DNA of 43,949 nucleotides from Deltaproteobacteria bacterium (lineage in GTDB: Bacteria > Myxococcota > Myxococcia > Myxococcales > 40CM-4-68-19): positions 1-43,949 of the forward strand of contig JANYKT010000039.1 of assembly GCA_025358085.1 (NCBI GenBank). The letters are read 5' to 3'. This document shows positions 33,277 to 43,882 of this stretch, piece by piece. The position numbers were made by a program, and so were the translations under genes. Within the stretch, counting starts at the first letter, position 1. Every line of letters starts with the position of its first letter. The notes under the pieces were generated by a model. That model did not search any database, was not told where the DNA came from, and was given only the letters and a program-made list of their open reading frames with translations.

Positions 33277-33576
33277 TCAAGCTTCAGGAACTATCTGCCA
33301 CGGCGCATTCCCGTGGACGCGTCGAGCCGCGTAGCCTAGGGGCATGTTAGCAAGCTCCACCAAGCCCGGGTCCAGCGCCATTATTGTATCTAGCCGCACA
33401 AGCTGGAGTCGCTGGGAAGAGTGGTCCCCGTTGCCGCTTTGAAACTGCCAAACCACCGCCTTATCCGCAGGATCCCACTCATGAGATACATAAAGAACTG
33501 GCATGCTGTCGCAGGTGACATAGGTGGTTGTCACCACGGGCTCTTCGGCGGATACATCGAATAGCCATTCGCCCAT
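33277..33576 (-). CDS. Immunity-like protein following HNH toxin tip B
   Basis: The 99-residue soluble protein (start MGEWLFDVSAEEPVVTTTYV) has LYVSHEWDPADKAVVWQFQS and LQLVRLDTIMALDPGLVEL, a layout like DUF2185/Imm33 immunity proteins. ATG 33576 begins 4 bases after the toxin-tip stop, the usual toxin-then-immunity order. It appears intact and would protect against the nuclease tip from which it is inherited. Family placement is tentative; the context is strong. Confidence 0.6.
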   Translation of the reverse strand: MGEWLFDVSAEEPVVTTTYVTCDSMPVLYVSHEWDPADKAVVWQFQSGNGDHSSQRLQLVRLDTIMALDPGLVELANMPLGYAARRVHGNAPWQIVPEA

Positions 33577-33580
33577 TTAC

Positions 33581-33934
33581 TTAGGCTCCTCTGGTGCCGG
33601 CGTTTTTTGGGTGCCCGCAGATGAGTCCCCAGTGGACACCGTGTCGCTCTTGGGTCCTGTTTTTTTCACGAGTAATGAGCCTCAAATTCTTGAATGAGCT
33701 TGTTCCGTCTGCACTAACCGGTATGTAGTGATCCACCTGAGCTTCGCTGGAAGACGCCTTTACGCCCCTGGTTGACTTTCCAGGCGCAACCATCGCCGCG
33801 CCAGTACTATCGTCACGCAAGCTACCCTCGTTGTGAGCCTCATCAGCAGCCCTCATTTAGCGGACTTGTCTTGGCGTGGGCTTCGTTTTCAAGGTTACGT
33901 CCTTCGGGTCTCTGAGATCACTGTAATCTGTAGG
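33581..33934 (-). pseudogene. Orphan RHS toxin tip B: HNH nuclease, interrupted by an in-frame stop
   Basis: Translated on the minus strand, the frame reads DLRDPKDVTLKTKPTPRQVR, then TAA (33859-33857), then an ATG-led 91-codon frame with SLRDDSTGAAMVAPGKSTRG, EAQVDHYIPVSADGTSSFKN and LRLITREKNRTQ. Together these follow the C-terminal HNH toxin module of RHS proteins: DP-K-V and TPRQ boundary, then the DH..P and N..N metal/catalytic residues. A premature stop separates the boundary from the nuclease, and no RHS body is attached. Expression as a free nuclease from ATG 33856 is possible. Confidence 0.6.
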
Positions 33935-34018
33935 TCACTTCCAAGGCTTGGAAGCCGTCGACTCTTCTGGTCTCATTAACGGGGCTCTTGTGCATTCGAG
34001 CCCCCTTAAGGCTCACCC

Positions 34019-34285
34019 TCATAAACAATCCATTCGGCACCTTGGCGCTCCCTGACAAACGACCCGTCCCGCTGGTTCGCCTAGAAGCACCGTAACGTCT
34101 TCAAATCGCTCGACTACCTCGGAAAGCCTCCACAACTCGGGAGCTTCGTTCTCGCCTTCGCCACAGAGAAACTGCCATCCGCTATCCCCTGGATCGATGG
34201 GATTATCGTGAACGGCCATCCGAATGGGGGCCACTCTTTTCGCGACGTGGACGCATACGATCGCAGCAAGGTGTTCGCCCGTCAT
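34019..34285 (-). CDS. Imm33/DUF2185-like immunity protein following HNH toxin tip A
   Basis: The 88-residue protein starts at ATG 34285 (MTGEHLAAIVCVHVAKRVAP), 7 bases after the stop of toxin tip A. It contains NPIDPGDSGWQFLCGEGE, the DSGWxFxxG signature of DUF2185/Imm33, followed by WRLSEVVERFEDVTVLL. It appears complete. It would neutralise the HNH nuclease coded just upstream. Confidence 0.7.
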   Translation of the reverse strand: MTGEHLAAIVCVHVAKRVAPIRMAVHDNPIDPGDSGWQFLCGEGENEAPELWRLSEVVERFEDVTVLLGEPAGRVVCQGAPRCRMDCL

Positions 34286-34292
34286 TTGTCGC

Positions 34293-34481
34293 TCATCTCC
34301 TGATTCTCTCCGGAGCGAGGACCTGCGTATTGCTGGAACCAGTTGGCGCGCCTTTCGAGCGCGGGTCGATATGATCGATCTGAGCTTCATCACTTCGTAT
34401 AACATTTGAAGGGGGGTCCGAGCGAACCTGATCATCCCCATTCCTAGTCTTGTTCGCTTCAAGGAATCTCGTCCGTTGCAC
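34293..34481 (-). pseudogene. Orphan RHS toxin tip A: HNH nuclease fragment
   Basis: The 62-codon frame begins at GTG 34481 shortly after a stop. It reads QRTRFLEANKTRNGDDQVRS, then DEAQIDHIDPRSKGAPTGSS and NTQVLAPE. EAQIDHI-P-SKG...S.TQVL is the HNH core of RHS and MafB-like nuclease toxins. It lacks the spacer between the two blocks and the final Asn-rich helix, so activity is doubtful. Upstream RHS sequence has been lost. Imm33-like immunity follows. Confidence 0.6.
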
Positions 34482-34518
34482 CGGAGTACACCCTCATAGG
34501 GCCCCACGCTCGGGTGAT

Positions 34519-34605
34519 CTGTAATTTCACGGTCTCGGGCTTCACGAACAGCAGCACCTCAGACCACCGGAAGCACAGACGCCGATCGAGCGCGTTCTGC
34601 AGGTC
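34519..34605 (-). pseudogene. Integrase-core transposase scrap
   Basis: About 29 codons read DLQNALDRRLCFRWSEVLLF then VKPETVKLQ. The pattern (LDR...W...L..VKPETV) is the region just before the integrase core in IS transposases that continue with RWHR. Nothing before or after matches, so only a fragment is left, at the upstream edge of the toxin debris. Confidence 0.4.
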
Positions 34606-34743
34606 TGGCCGCACGGCGATCGCTCTTGACCGGCGCTGCCGTTTTCGTGGCGGCGGGCCGGAGCAGCGACCATCCTTCGCTTTTAGAATCGAAATCGCGC
34701 GATTGCCCGGCACTCCCACGACGAACATCCACAGGAGGCACCG

Positions 34744-35082
34744 ATGCACGACAAGATGTATCCGCTCCCGAGCAAGGACTTCTCGCAGCGCCGCCGCGAG
34801 CTGACGCCCGAGATCGACGCGGCTTTTCACGCCTTCAGCGACGCCGCGTTCGCCGACGGCGCGCTGCCACGCAAGCTCAAGCAGCTGATCTCCGTCGCGG
34901 TCGCCCACACCACGCAATGCCCCTACTGTATCCGCAGCCACACCCAGGCCGCGCTGCACGACGGGGCGAGCGAGTGCGAGATCATGGAGGCGATCTGGAT
35001 CGCTTCCGAGATGCGCGCCGGGGCAGCGTTCGCGCACTCGAACATCGCGCTCGAAGCCATGGCGGACGCGGCGCACCGCTGA
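34744..35082 (+). CDS. Carboxymuconolactone decarboxylase/AhpD-like protein
   Basis: The 112-residue all-helical protein has the redox motif in CPYCIRSHTQAALHDGAS (CxxC with downstream His), as in AhpD-type CMD proteins. It may act as an alkylhydroperoxidase or thiol-disulfide partner. ATG 34744 follows a perfect AGGAGG at 6 bases. It ends 2 bases before trpS, so it is probably co-transcribed. Confidence 0.9.
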   Translation: MHDKMYPLPSKDFSQRRRELTPEIDAAFHAFSDAAFADGALPRKLKQLISVAVAHTTQCPYCIRSHTQAALHDGASECEIMEAIWIASEMRAGAAFAHSNIALEAMADAAHR

Positions 35083-35084
35083 GC

Positions 35085-36044
35085 ATGCGGATCGTCTCGG
35101 GACTGCAGTCGTCGGGAGGGCTCCACCTCGGCAACTGGGTCGGGGCGGTGCGGCAGTTCGTGCGTCTTCAAGATTCGGGGGAGGCGCTCTATTTCATCGC
35201 CGACCTGCACGCACTGACCACGGTCCGCGACGGTGCGCGGGCCCGCACGCTCTCGTTCGAGACCGCGGCCAGCCTGCTCGCGCTGGGCATCGATCCGGCG
35301 CGCGCCGCGCTCTTCCGCCAGAGCGACGTGCCGGAAGTGCTCGAACTGTACTGGATCCTCGGTACGTTGGTGCCGCTCGCGCACCTCGAGCGCGCCCATG
35401 CCTACAAGGACAAGGTGGCGCGCGGGCTCGCCGCGGATTTCGGCCTCTTCGCCTATCCGGTGCTGATGGCCGCCGACATCTTGCTATACGGCGCCGACCT
35501 GGTGCCGGTGGGAAGAGACCAGATCCAGCACGTCGAGTTCGCGCGCGACTGGGCAACGCGCTTCAACATCGCCTGGCCTCCCGGCGTCCTCAAGCTGCCC
35601 GAGCTGCGTGTGGATCGCGAGGCCGCGGTGCTGCCGGGCATCGACGGGCTGAAGATGTCGCGCTCGTATGGCAATTCGATCGAGCTGTTCGCCGAGGAGA
35701 GTGAGGTGCGCCGGCGCATCCAGTCCGTCAAGACCGACTCAACGCCGCTTGAGGCGCCCAAGCCCGTGGGCAGCGCGCTCTACGAGCTCCTGCGCGCGAT
35801 CGCGCCTCCAGGCGAGTTCGCCTCCATCGACGAGAGCTGGCGCGAGGGCGGTACGGGATACGGGGCGTACAAGGAGCAACTCGCCGCGTTCTTCTTCGCC
35901 GCGTTCGGCGAGGCGCGCCGCAGGTATGCCGCGTTGATCGACGATCCAGCGGCGGTAGAGCGCGCGCTGCTTTCGGGCGCGCAGCGGGCGCGCGACGCGG
36001 CCGCGCCGATCATCGCTGCCGTCCGCCGCGCCGTGGGGCTGTAG
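35085..36044 (+). CDS. trpS: Tryptophanyl-tRNA synthetase
   Basis: Class I synthetase, 319 residues. It starts at ATG 35085 (MRIVSGLQSSGGLHLGNWVG) with the HIGH variant HLGN. YFIADLHALT, AHLERAHAYKDK, YPVLMAADILLYGADLVPVG, DQIQHVEFAR and the KMSKS variant KMSRSYGN follow. It is close to normal length and appears functional. Coupled to the AhpD-like gene. Confidence 0.95.
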   Translation: MRIVSGLQSSGGLHLGNWVGAVRQFVRLQDSGEALYFIADLHALTTVRDGARARTLSFETAASLLALGIDPARAALFRQSDVPEVLELYWILGTLVPLAHLERAHAYKDKVARGLAADFGLFAYPVLMAADILLYGADLVPVGRDQIQHVEFARDWATRFNIAWPPGVLKLPELRVDREAAVLPGIDGLKMSRSYGNSIELFAEESEVRRRIQSVKTDSTPLEAPKPVGSALYELLRAIAPPGEFASIDESWREGGTGYGAYKEQLAAFFFAAFGEARRRYAALIDDPAAVERALLSGAQRARDAAAPIIAAVRRAVGL

Positions 36045-36258
36045 CAGCCTCTGTCACGCGCCGCCAACCCGAACCCCATGACCAACCTGCTGGTCGACTG
36101 GTCGAAGTACCTCGCGCCCTTCATCGGGCACCTGGGTGCCCGCCTACGAGTTGATGACAGTGGTGGGCGCCAGGGTCTTCGCTGCGCGCACGGTCCATCC
36201 TCGTCGCTCGGGCGCACGCTGCCGAGCCACCTCCAGCGAGCTGCACTCTGGTTGACCG

Positions 36259-36615
36259 ATGCGGCTGACCGTCTGGAGCGTCGGACATTCGACACGCTCG
36301 CTCGCCGAGTTGCTGGTCGTCCTCGCGCCGTATGGAATCGAAGCGGTTGCGGACGTTCGGCGCTTTCCCGCGTCCCGCCGCCAGCCGCAGTACGACAGGC
36401 CGGCGCTCGAGGCCGGGCTTCACGCCGCGGGGATCGTCTACCGATCCATCCCTGCTTTGGGAGGCCGCCGCCACGCCCTTCCTGCCGCAAGTAGAGCAGC
36501 AGGCCCCGCGGCATGGCGCCGAGCGGGCGCCCTGGATTTGGACTCGTTGAGCAGGTGCTCGGGGACCAGCGTAGTCAGCCGCCCTCTTCGCTGCGCGATT
36601 TCTCCTTTGGCATGA
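36259..36615 (+). pseudogene. DUF488 protein, truncated after about 70 residues
   Basis: ATG 36259 opens MRLTVWSVGHSTRSLAELLV, then VADVRRFPASRRQPQYDRPA and YRSIPALGGRR, the N-terminal half of DUF488. The expected WRN.SFRGYADYM block and the Cys-containing C-terminus are missing. After GGRR the frame runs through unrelated sequence and 41 bases into the antisense of sdhB before stopping. I infer a deletion that joined the DUF488 5' half to the sdhB end, with a piece of ribA between. Confidence 0.7.
36461..36514 (-). pseudogene. GTP cyclohydrolase II motif fragment
   Basis: The minus strand encodes PRGLLLYLRQEGRGGGL, nearly identical to the GTP cyclohydrolase II (RibA) block G-LLYLRQEGRGIGL. 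No RibA similarity is visible on either side. It lies exactly at the point where DUF488 similarity ends on the plus strand. A scrap left by a rearrangement is the simplest reading; chance is unlikely for so long a match but not excluded. Confidence 0.4.
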
Positions 36616-37344
36616 TGCACGCGGCCAGCCAGTCGCGGTTCATGCGGACGATGGTGTCGATGCTGATCGATTTCGGGCATGCCGCCTCGCACTCGCCATG
36701 CCAGCTGCAGTTGCCGAAGCCCTCGCGGTCCATCTGCGCCACCATCGCCACCACGCGCCGCGCGCGCTCAGGTTGGCCCTGCGGCAGGAGGCCGAGGTGG
36801 CTGATCTTCGCCGCGGTGAAGAGAGAGGCGGACCCGTTGGGGCAGGCCGCGATGCAAGCGCCGCAGCCGATGCAGGCCGCCGCGTCCATCGCCTCCTCCG
36901 CGGCGCGCTTGGGGACCAGGATGGCGTTGCCGTCCGGCGCGCTGCCGGTCTGCGCGGTGACGAAGCCGCCGGCGGCGATGATGTGATCGAGCGCGCCGCG
37001 ATCGACCACCAGGTCCTTGATCACCGGGAACGCCGCCGCCCGCCACGGCTCGACCTGGATCTCGTCGCCGTCGCGAAAGTGTCGCAGGTGGAGCTGGCAG
37101 GTGGCGGTGGCCTTCATCGGCCCGTGCGCCACGCCGTCGATCATCATCCCGCAGGAGCCGCAGATGCCCTCGCGGCAGTCGTGGTCGAAGGCGATGGGCT
37201 GCTCCCCCGAGACGATCAGGTGCTCGTTGATCACGTCGAGCAGCTCGAGAAACGACATGTCGGGGCTGGCGTCGGGCGCCTCGTAGCGCGAGAACGCGCC
37301 CGGAGCGCCGCGCTCTTTCTGCCGCCAGACCCGGAGGACGAGCT

Positions 37345-37348
<4 letters not shown>
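36575..37348 (-). CDS. sdhB: Succinate dehydrogenase/fumarate reductase iron-sulfur subunit
   Basis: The 257-residue protein starts at GTG 37348, overlapping the sdhA stop by GTGA. [2Fe-2S] ligands are in [18 protein letters not shown] and the later CQLHL. A [4Fe-4S] set is in [12 protein letters not shown]. Further Cys lie in [19 protein letters not shown]. It transfers electrons from SdhA flavin to quinone through cytochrome b558. It is third in the sdhCAB operon. The in-frame extension to 37651 overlaps sdhA and is rejected. Confidence 0.93.
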
Positions 37349-39258
<1,910 letters not shown>

Positions 39259-39260
39259 TG

Positions 39261-39911
39261 CTACCTCACCAGCCCGAAGAGGATGGCGAGCGGGATGGCG
39301 GTGAACCCCGCCCAGATCACGATGGCCAGCGCGGCGGCGATGGGCCGCTGCAGCGGCTCCGCCTTGGGGCGCGAGAGCCCCAGCGTGCGCAGCCAGCTCC
39401 AGGCGCCGTGGACGAGGTGCAGGCCGATGACGATCATCGCCACCACGTAGATGAGCGCGACCCACCAGATGTGGAAGCCGCCGACCACGTTGTCGTAGAC
39501 GCGTGCCTCCTGGAAGGGCGCGGGCCGAATGGTGCCGGTGGTCAGGTGCATCAGGTGGACGACGATGAAACAAGCGATCAGCAAGCCGCCGATACGCATG
39601 GTCCGTGAGGCCACCGTAGCCGCCTGCGGCTGGATGCGCGCATACGCCTGCGGTCGCGCCTTGCGGTCGAGCAGCGTGACCTGCACCGCCGCGACGACGT
39701 GCAGCACCACCGAGACGAAGAGGACCGCGCGCACCGCCCACAGCACACCGGCGTTGTGCTTGAGAAACGCCGACCAGGCGTCCAGCGCCACAGCGCCCCG
39801 GAAGACGAGCAGGTTGCCCGCGACGTGGCCGATGAGGAAGGCGATCATGATTGCACCGGTAACCGCCATGGCGATCTTCTTGCCTACCACCGCGCGCCAA
39901 AGAAAGAGCAC
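39261..39911 (-). CDS. sdhC: Succinate dehydrogenase cytochrome b558 subunit
   Basis: The 216-residue membrane anchor has five spans. Likely haem ligands are His in [36 protein letters not shown] and [26 protein letters not shown] is typical of the b558 family. It starts at GTG 39911. It heads the sdhCAB operon. The 74 bases upstream, to the ndh stop, must hold the promoter unless transcription enters from ndh. Confidence 0.92.
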   Translation of the reverse strand: MLFLWRAVVGKKIAMAVTGAIMIAFLIGHVAGNLLVFRGAVALDAWSAFLKHNAGVLWAVRAVLFVSVVLHVVAAVQVTLLDRKARPQAYARIQPQAATVASRTMRIGGLLIACFIVVHLMHLTTGTIRPAPFQEARVYDNVVGGFHIWWVALIYVVAMIVIGLHLVHGAWSWLRTLGLSRPKAEPLQRPIAAALAIVIWAGFTAIPLAILFGLVR

Positions 39912-39985
39912 GAGGCCAATCTAACGAAAGCCCTTGCCCGCTGCAGCCAGAAAAGATTGTGCTATCCGGCGGGCCCTGCGTTGGT

Positions 39986-41425
39986 TCAATCCGGCGGCCC
40001 GTGGGCCTCGAAGCAATGGCCGCCTTCGTTTTCCCATCGCTGGATCGCCTTTGCCCGCCAGATTCTCTCGCTCGCGTCACCGAGGGTGGGACGCGCGGCC
40101 TCGGAGCGCGCGGGACTACCAGGGGCGATCACCTCCTGATTCTCGGTAACGCCGGAAGCCCGTTCGAGAAGCTTCCCGACGTCGCCGGTAATCAGGCGCG
40201 CGCCGCGCTCCTTGCGAAAATACACCCATGCCCATTCGAAGAGCACCAGGAAGCGGTTCCTGAACCCGATCAGGAAGAAGATGTGCACCAGGAGCCACAC
40301 CAGCCAGGCTAGGAACCCGCCGATGCGGATCTTGCCGAGTTCGGCGACGGCGCGGGCGCGGCCAATGGTTGCGAGCGTGCCCTTGTCGACGTAGCGGAAG
40401 GGCAGGACCGGCTGGCCGGCCATCGCGCGTTCCAAATTGCGCGCGGCGTGGCGGCCCATCTGCATCGCGGCGGGCGAGACGCCAGGGATGGGCTTGCCGT
40501 CCTGCTCCAGCGAGGCGAGGTCGCCGATCACCTGCACCTCGGGATGCCCCGGCAGGCTGAGGTCGGACTGGATGTGCACGCGGCCGGCGCGATCGAGCGG
40601 CACGCCTAGCGATCTAGCCAGAGGCGACGCCTGCACGCCGGCGGCCCAAATCACGGTGCGCGTGCCGATGGTTTCATCACCGAGCGAGATGCCGTTGGGC
40701 CCGACCGCGGTCACCGCCTTACCCAGCCGCAACTCGCAGCCGAGGCGTTCCAACTGCCGCTGCGCGCTGGCCGACGACTCGGGCGTGTAGGCCGCGAGGA
40801 TGCGCGGCCCCGCCTCGATCAAGAGCACGCGCGCGGCGGCCGGGTCGATGTGGCGAAAGTCGCGCTGCAACACCTGCCGCGAGATCTCCACGAGCGCGCC
40901 GGCCATCTCCACACCGGTTGGGCCCGCGCCGATCACCGCGAAGGTGAGCAATGCCGCGCGGAGTGCCGGGTCTTCCTCGCGCTCCGCGGCCTCGAAGGCC
41001 ACCAGCATGCGGCGGCGGATCTCCAGCGCATCGTTGATGGTCTTCAGACCGGGCGCCGACGCTTCCCACTCCGGGTGGCCGAAGTATGAGTGCGTGGCGC
41101 CGGCGGCCAGGATGAGCCGGTCGTAGGCCACGCTCTTGCCGTCGCGCAGCCGGACGCGTTTGCCGTCGAGGTCGACGGAGACCGCCTCGCCGAGCAGTAC
41201 CTCGGCGTTCGCCTGCTTGCGAAGCACGCGGCGGATCGGCTGCGCGATGTCGCTCGGGTTCAGCGCCGCGGTGGCCACTTGATAGAGCAGCGGCTGGAAA
41301 AGGTGGTGATTCTGCCGGTCGAGCAAGGTCACCTGCACGGGCGCCTTCCGCAGCGCCTGCGCGGCCCAGAGGCCGCCGAATCCTCCTCCAACGATCACCA
41401 CCCGCGGTCGCGTTCCGGCCGTCAT
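39986..41425 (-). CDS. ndh: Type II NADH:quinone oxidoreductase
   Basis: The 479-residue protein has the FAD Rossmann [38 protein letters not shown], the NADH Rossmann [17 protein letters not shown], and [16 protein letters not shown] then [17 protein letters not shown] hydrophobic segment [20 protein letters not shown] anchors it to the membrane. It oxidises NADH without proton pumping. ATG 41425 overlaps the DUF2945 stop. The last 60 residues are variable. Confidence 0.92.
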   Translation of the reverse strand: MTAGTRPRVVIVGGGFGGLWAAQALRKAPVQVTLLDRQNHHLFQPLLYQVATAALNPSDIAQPIRRVLRKQANAEVLLGEAVSVDLDGKRVRLRDGKSVAYDRLILAAGATHSYFGHPEWEASAPGLKTINDALEIRRRMLVAFEAAEREEDPALRAALLTFAVIGAGPTGVEMAGALVEISRQVLQRDFRHIDPAAARVLLIEAGPRILAAYTPESSASAQRQLERLGCELRLGKAVTAVGPNGISLGDETIGTRTVIWAAGVQASPLARSLGVPLDRAGRVHIQSDLSLPGHPEVQVIGDLASLEQDGKPIPGVSPAAMQMGRHAARNLERAMAGQPVLPFRYVDKGTLATIGRARAVAELGKIRIGGFLAWLVWLLVHIFFLIGFRNRFLVLFEWAWVYFRKERGARLITGDVGKLLERASGVTENQEVIAPGSPARSEAARPTLGDASERIWRAKAIQRWENEGGHCFEAHGPPD

Positions 41426-41634
41426 GTCTTCTCCAGAACCGAGCTGTTGTGCATCGCGATGTGGGCGGTCCTGATGCTCTTGATTTCGTATTGCGGCTTA
41501 TCCTTGCTCGCGTGGTGCGCATAGTCTTCATAAGCCACATCTGTTCTGTGCATCTTGATGATGATCCCGCCGCTGACGTGCCCGGCCTCCGAGTTCCAGG
41601 TGACATCATGTCCAACTTTGAATTCTTTGGTCAT
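41422..41634 (-). CDS. DUF2945 (Tudor-like) small protein
   Basis: The 70-residue protein ([20 protein letters not shown] then [20 protein letters not shown]) is a full-length DUF2945 domain, a Tudor-like barrel also called hypervirulence-associated. Function unknown. It is joined by ATGA overlaps to the reductase fragment upstream and ndh downstream, so the three form one transcript. Confidence 0.85.
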   Translation of the reverse strand: MTKEFKVGHDVTWNSEAGHVSGGIIIKMHRTDVAYEDYAHHASKDKPQYEIKSIRTAHIAMHNSSVLEKT

Positions 41635-42014
41635 GCCGACTTGCCTCCGACTGCCGATTCGATTCCCGTCTCGAACTCGAGTTCCGCGCGGAGCCCCGCG
41701 AGGTCCCGGTGAATCACCGCGACCGCCAACTTCCTGCCGCCCTTCCGATAGGTGATCGTACAGTCTCGCGGGTCGAGCCGCCCGTCGATTTCGGCCTTGT
41801 CCCAGGGCTCGGCGTGACCGACAGATGCGAGACCGAAATCATATTGCTCCGTCCAGAAGAACGGGACGGCGTCGAAACGTTCTCGCCGGCCCAGCAGGTT
41901 GCGCGCGGCGGTCTGCCCCTGGCGTTGCGCAACAACCCAGTGCTCGACACGGATCCGCTCGCCGGTGAGCCGGTCCGGCCAGCGCGCAATGTCGCCGGCC
42001 GCGAAGATACCCAT
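41631..42014 (-). pseudogene. Ferredoxin-reductase C-terminal fragment
   Basis: The 127 codons read [34 protein letters not shown], then [20 protein letters not shown]: the last third of rubredoxin/ferredoxin-NAD reductases (end of the NAD domain plus Reductase_C). The coding frame continues a little above 42014 (TATPRM) but then hits non-matching sequence and a stop. About 280 N-terminal residues, including the FAD loop, are missing. The coupling to DUF2945 and ndh remains intact. Confidence 0.75.
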
Positions 42015-42410
42015 GCGCGGCGTTGCGGTAGCACGCCGCGCAGGTCTGCTGCCCTGATCGGGTGAACGCGATACTGGTTGACGATCTTCGGCGCTTCACT
42101 GAGCACCCGCGCGAGCGTCTTCTCGGGGTCTGCGCCGGTCTAAAGGGCGACCCGGCAGAGGAGTATCGAAACTTCCTTCCTAAAGGATTGGAAAGACGTC
42201 GACGTGCGCGATGTCGCGATCGTCGAGCCCGGCGCGGGAGAGCCGCTGCCTCGCGGCGCTGACGAGGAAGGAGGGCAGGTAGCCATCGCGATCGAAGCCG
42301 CGAGGGAGCGCCCAGCCAGCCTGAGCTTGAGCTTGAGCTTGTGGACCACGTTGATGCCGCCGCAGCCACCCAGCGGGACCGTAAATGGTTAAAGCCGAAC
42401 TTTGAAGGGA
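42015..42410. other. Degraded stretch with no confident gene
   Basis: This lies upstream of the beheaded reductase. On the minus strand a short frame ending near 42180 reads DRDGYLPSFLVSAARQRL, which looks protein-like but matches nothing I know. The plus strand has only Arg-rich frames. It probably includes the breakpoint that removed the reductase N-terminus. Confidence 0.4.
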
Positions 42411-42683
42411 TCATAGATCCTCTGCCTTCTGACGTATCTGCGCTGCTGCCGCCTCGGCTGCCGCGCGGTCCTCTGGAGTCGCACCTTCAACCATAGTCTG
42501 AGAGTCTCGCGTCGCGGCTTCCTGAGGAGCCGACTTGTCTGATTCAATTCGTTCAGGCGTGTTTCGGCCACCAGTAGGTCGGGCTGCCCTTGCGGTGCCA
42601 TCGCTTTGGAACGGCAACTGCGGCCCCTTGGTCGCGTCGTTCACGTGTTGCAAGCATTTAGTAATGTCCGGGGGATTGATCAC
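42411..42683 (-). CDS. Hypothetical hydrophilic protein, 90 residues
   Basis: The frame starts at ATG 42683 (MINPPDITKCLQHVNDATKG) and ends in an acidic Ala-rich helix (RAAAEAAAAQIRQKAEDL). There is no signal, span or known motif. Base composition is less GC-rich than the neighbours, as in the toxin debris, so it may be imported. Overlapping frames are open too, so coding status is uncertain. Confidence 0.4.
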   Translation of the reverse strand: MINPPDITKCLQHVNDATKGPQLPFQSDGTARAARPTGGRNTPERIESDKSAPQEAATRDSQTMVEGATPEDRAAAEAAAAQIRQKAEDL

Positions 42684-42731
42684 ATCAGACGGAGTTCGTC
42701 AGATCGCCGCGCTCGGGGGCGATCGATGACA

Positions 42732-43667
42732 TCAGGGCCTCGAGCTGCTGGCAGTCCCCTTGAAGTACCTTCCGGTCAGCGAATAGAACGATGATGTCTT
42801 CGCCGAATTCGAGAACTGCTTGGGGTGATAGTGGAACATGGACTGACCGGCGCTATCCGCGGTCACTCCGACGTGGCCGATCGGCTGGTCGTTGCTGAAA
42901 GTCGACGTGTCCACGTCGGTGCTGCTGCCGGAGTCCCTGCGCCCGTAGAGAAAGAAGCCGTCGGCGAGCACGCCGATCAGGTTGCTGTCGTCCTGCGAGA
43001 CGCTGGGGGGCTCGGAGTGATAGTGGTAGAAATTGTCGGGCGACGGCGTGGGGTGCCCTTTGCAACGATCCAGCGTCGTGAGCTCGTTCCAGATGTCGCC
43101 GCCACCGGCGAGGAACCCGGTCCAGCTGTCCGGACCCGCGAGTGGGCTGAGAATGGCCACGCCGTCGACAGCTACGCCGACACTGCCCTTCCCGACTTCT
43201 GTCCAGCTGCTGTCTTTGCCCACCGGATTCAGCGGGACTTCCATCGTCTCCGTGGCAGTTGAAATCGACGCCGTAATACCTCGCGAGGTATTGAACGACT
43301 TATCTGCGTTGTCCGCCTTGTAGCAGGCGTCGGCCGGATCGTAATAGCTGCTCTTGTGCTGGGGATGATTGTCCGTGGTGATGACGATGTAGTCCACGCC
43401 GTTCTTCGTGGTCTTGGTGAGCGTCAGGCGGCACGAGAACCGGAGCCACGCACCCGTGAGCCCGAGAGCCTCGCGGCTCGCAAGGCAAGTCGACACGTCG
43501 AACGTCAGCTCGGCACATCCTTCACTCGACACAGTCGACGTCGGCGTGGAGTTGGCGATGTATTTGCAATCGTTGGGCGTGCCGGGCATGGCGCTCGACC
43601 CGGAGCTGCACGCGAGAGCAGAAGTAACTGCCAGACAGACTGAAACGAACTGGACCAGGGTCTGCAT
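42732..43667 (-). CDS. YHYH-domain lipoprotein
   Basis: The 311-residue protein starts at ATG 43667 with GAGGAG 9 bases upstream. The signal QTLVQFVSVCLAVTSALAC ends in a plausible lipobox Cys. The rest is secreted and beta-rich, with the YHYH signature in DNFYHYHSEP and a second copy in QSMFHYHPKQF. ITTDNHPQHKSSYYDP and GVLADGFFLYGRRD are also typical of the domain. Function unknown; the His clusters suggest metal binding. An in-frame extension to 43907 lacks a good start context. Confidence 0.85.
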   Translation of the reverse strand: MQTLVQFVSVCLAVTSALACSSGSSAMPGTPNDCKYIANSTPTSTVSSEGCAELTFDVSTCLASREALGLTGAWLRFSCRLTLTKTTKNGVDYIVITTDNHPQHKSSYYDPADACYKADNADKSFNTSRGITASISTATETMEVPLNPVGKDSSWTEVGKGSVGVAVDGVAILSPLAGPDSWTGFLAGGGDIWNELTTLDRCKGHPTPSPDNFYHYHSEPPSVSQDDSNLIGVLADGFFLYGRRDSGSSTDVDTSTFSNDQPIGHVGVTADSAGQSMFHYHPKQFSNSAKTSSFYSLTGRYFKGTASSSRP

Positions 43668-43815
43668 CCAGAGCCGCTCCTCTTCGAGGGATGACCTGAA
43701 CTGAATGTTCCCCAAGTAGCACGCATGGTCGTCCTTTGTTATCGCTCGGGCGATTCCTTGCGAGGAACCGCGACCGCTGGCACCGGAGGCGAGCTCCCGC
43801 AGCGCTTGAGGGTCG

Positions 43816-43882
43816 GAGTAGGGATCGGGCCTTTCGCCCGACCCCCTCCACGGATCCGGACGAGCGGTTTTCCCGCATCCGG
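43816..43882. repeat. Tandem GC-rich hairpins at the window edge
   Basis: The first stem is TCGGGC-CTTTC-GCCCGA (43825-43841), extended outward by GGAG..GGG against CCC..CTCC to about 43849. The second is CCGGA (43856) against TCCGG (43878), with an inner GCGG/CCGC pair and a TTTT-containing loop. No gene is convincing in 43668-43949. The folded block resembles flanks I associate with group II introns or IS elements, but the identity is not proven. Confidence 0.4.

Noticed and set aside
36078-36494. Plus-strand frame beginning MTNLLVDWSKYLAPFIGHLG after trpS
   Set aside because: The first 20 residues look plausible, but the rest becomes Arg/Ser-rich and overlaps DUF488 in another frame; at most a small remnant.
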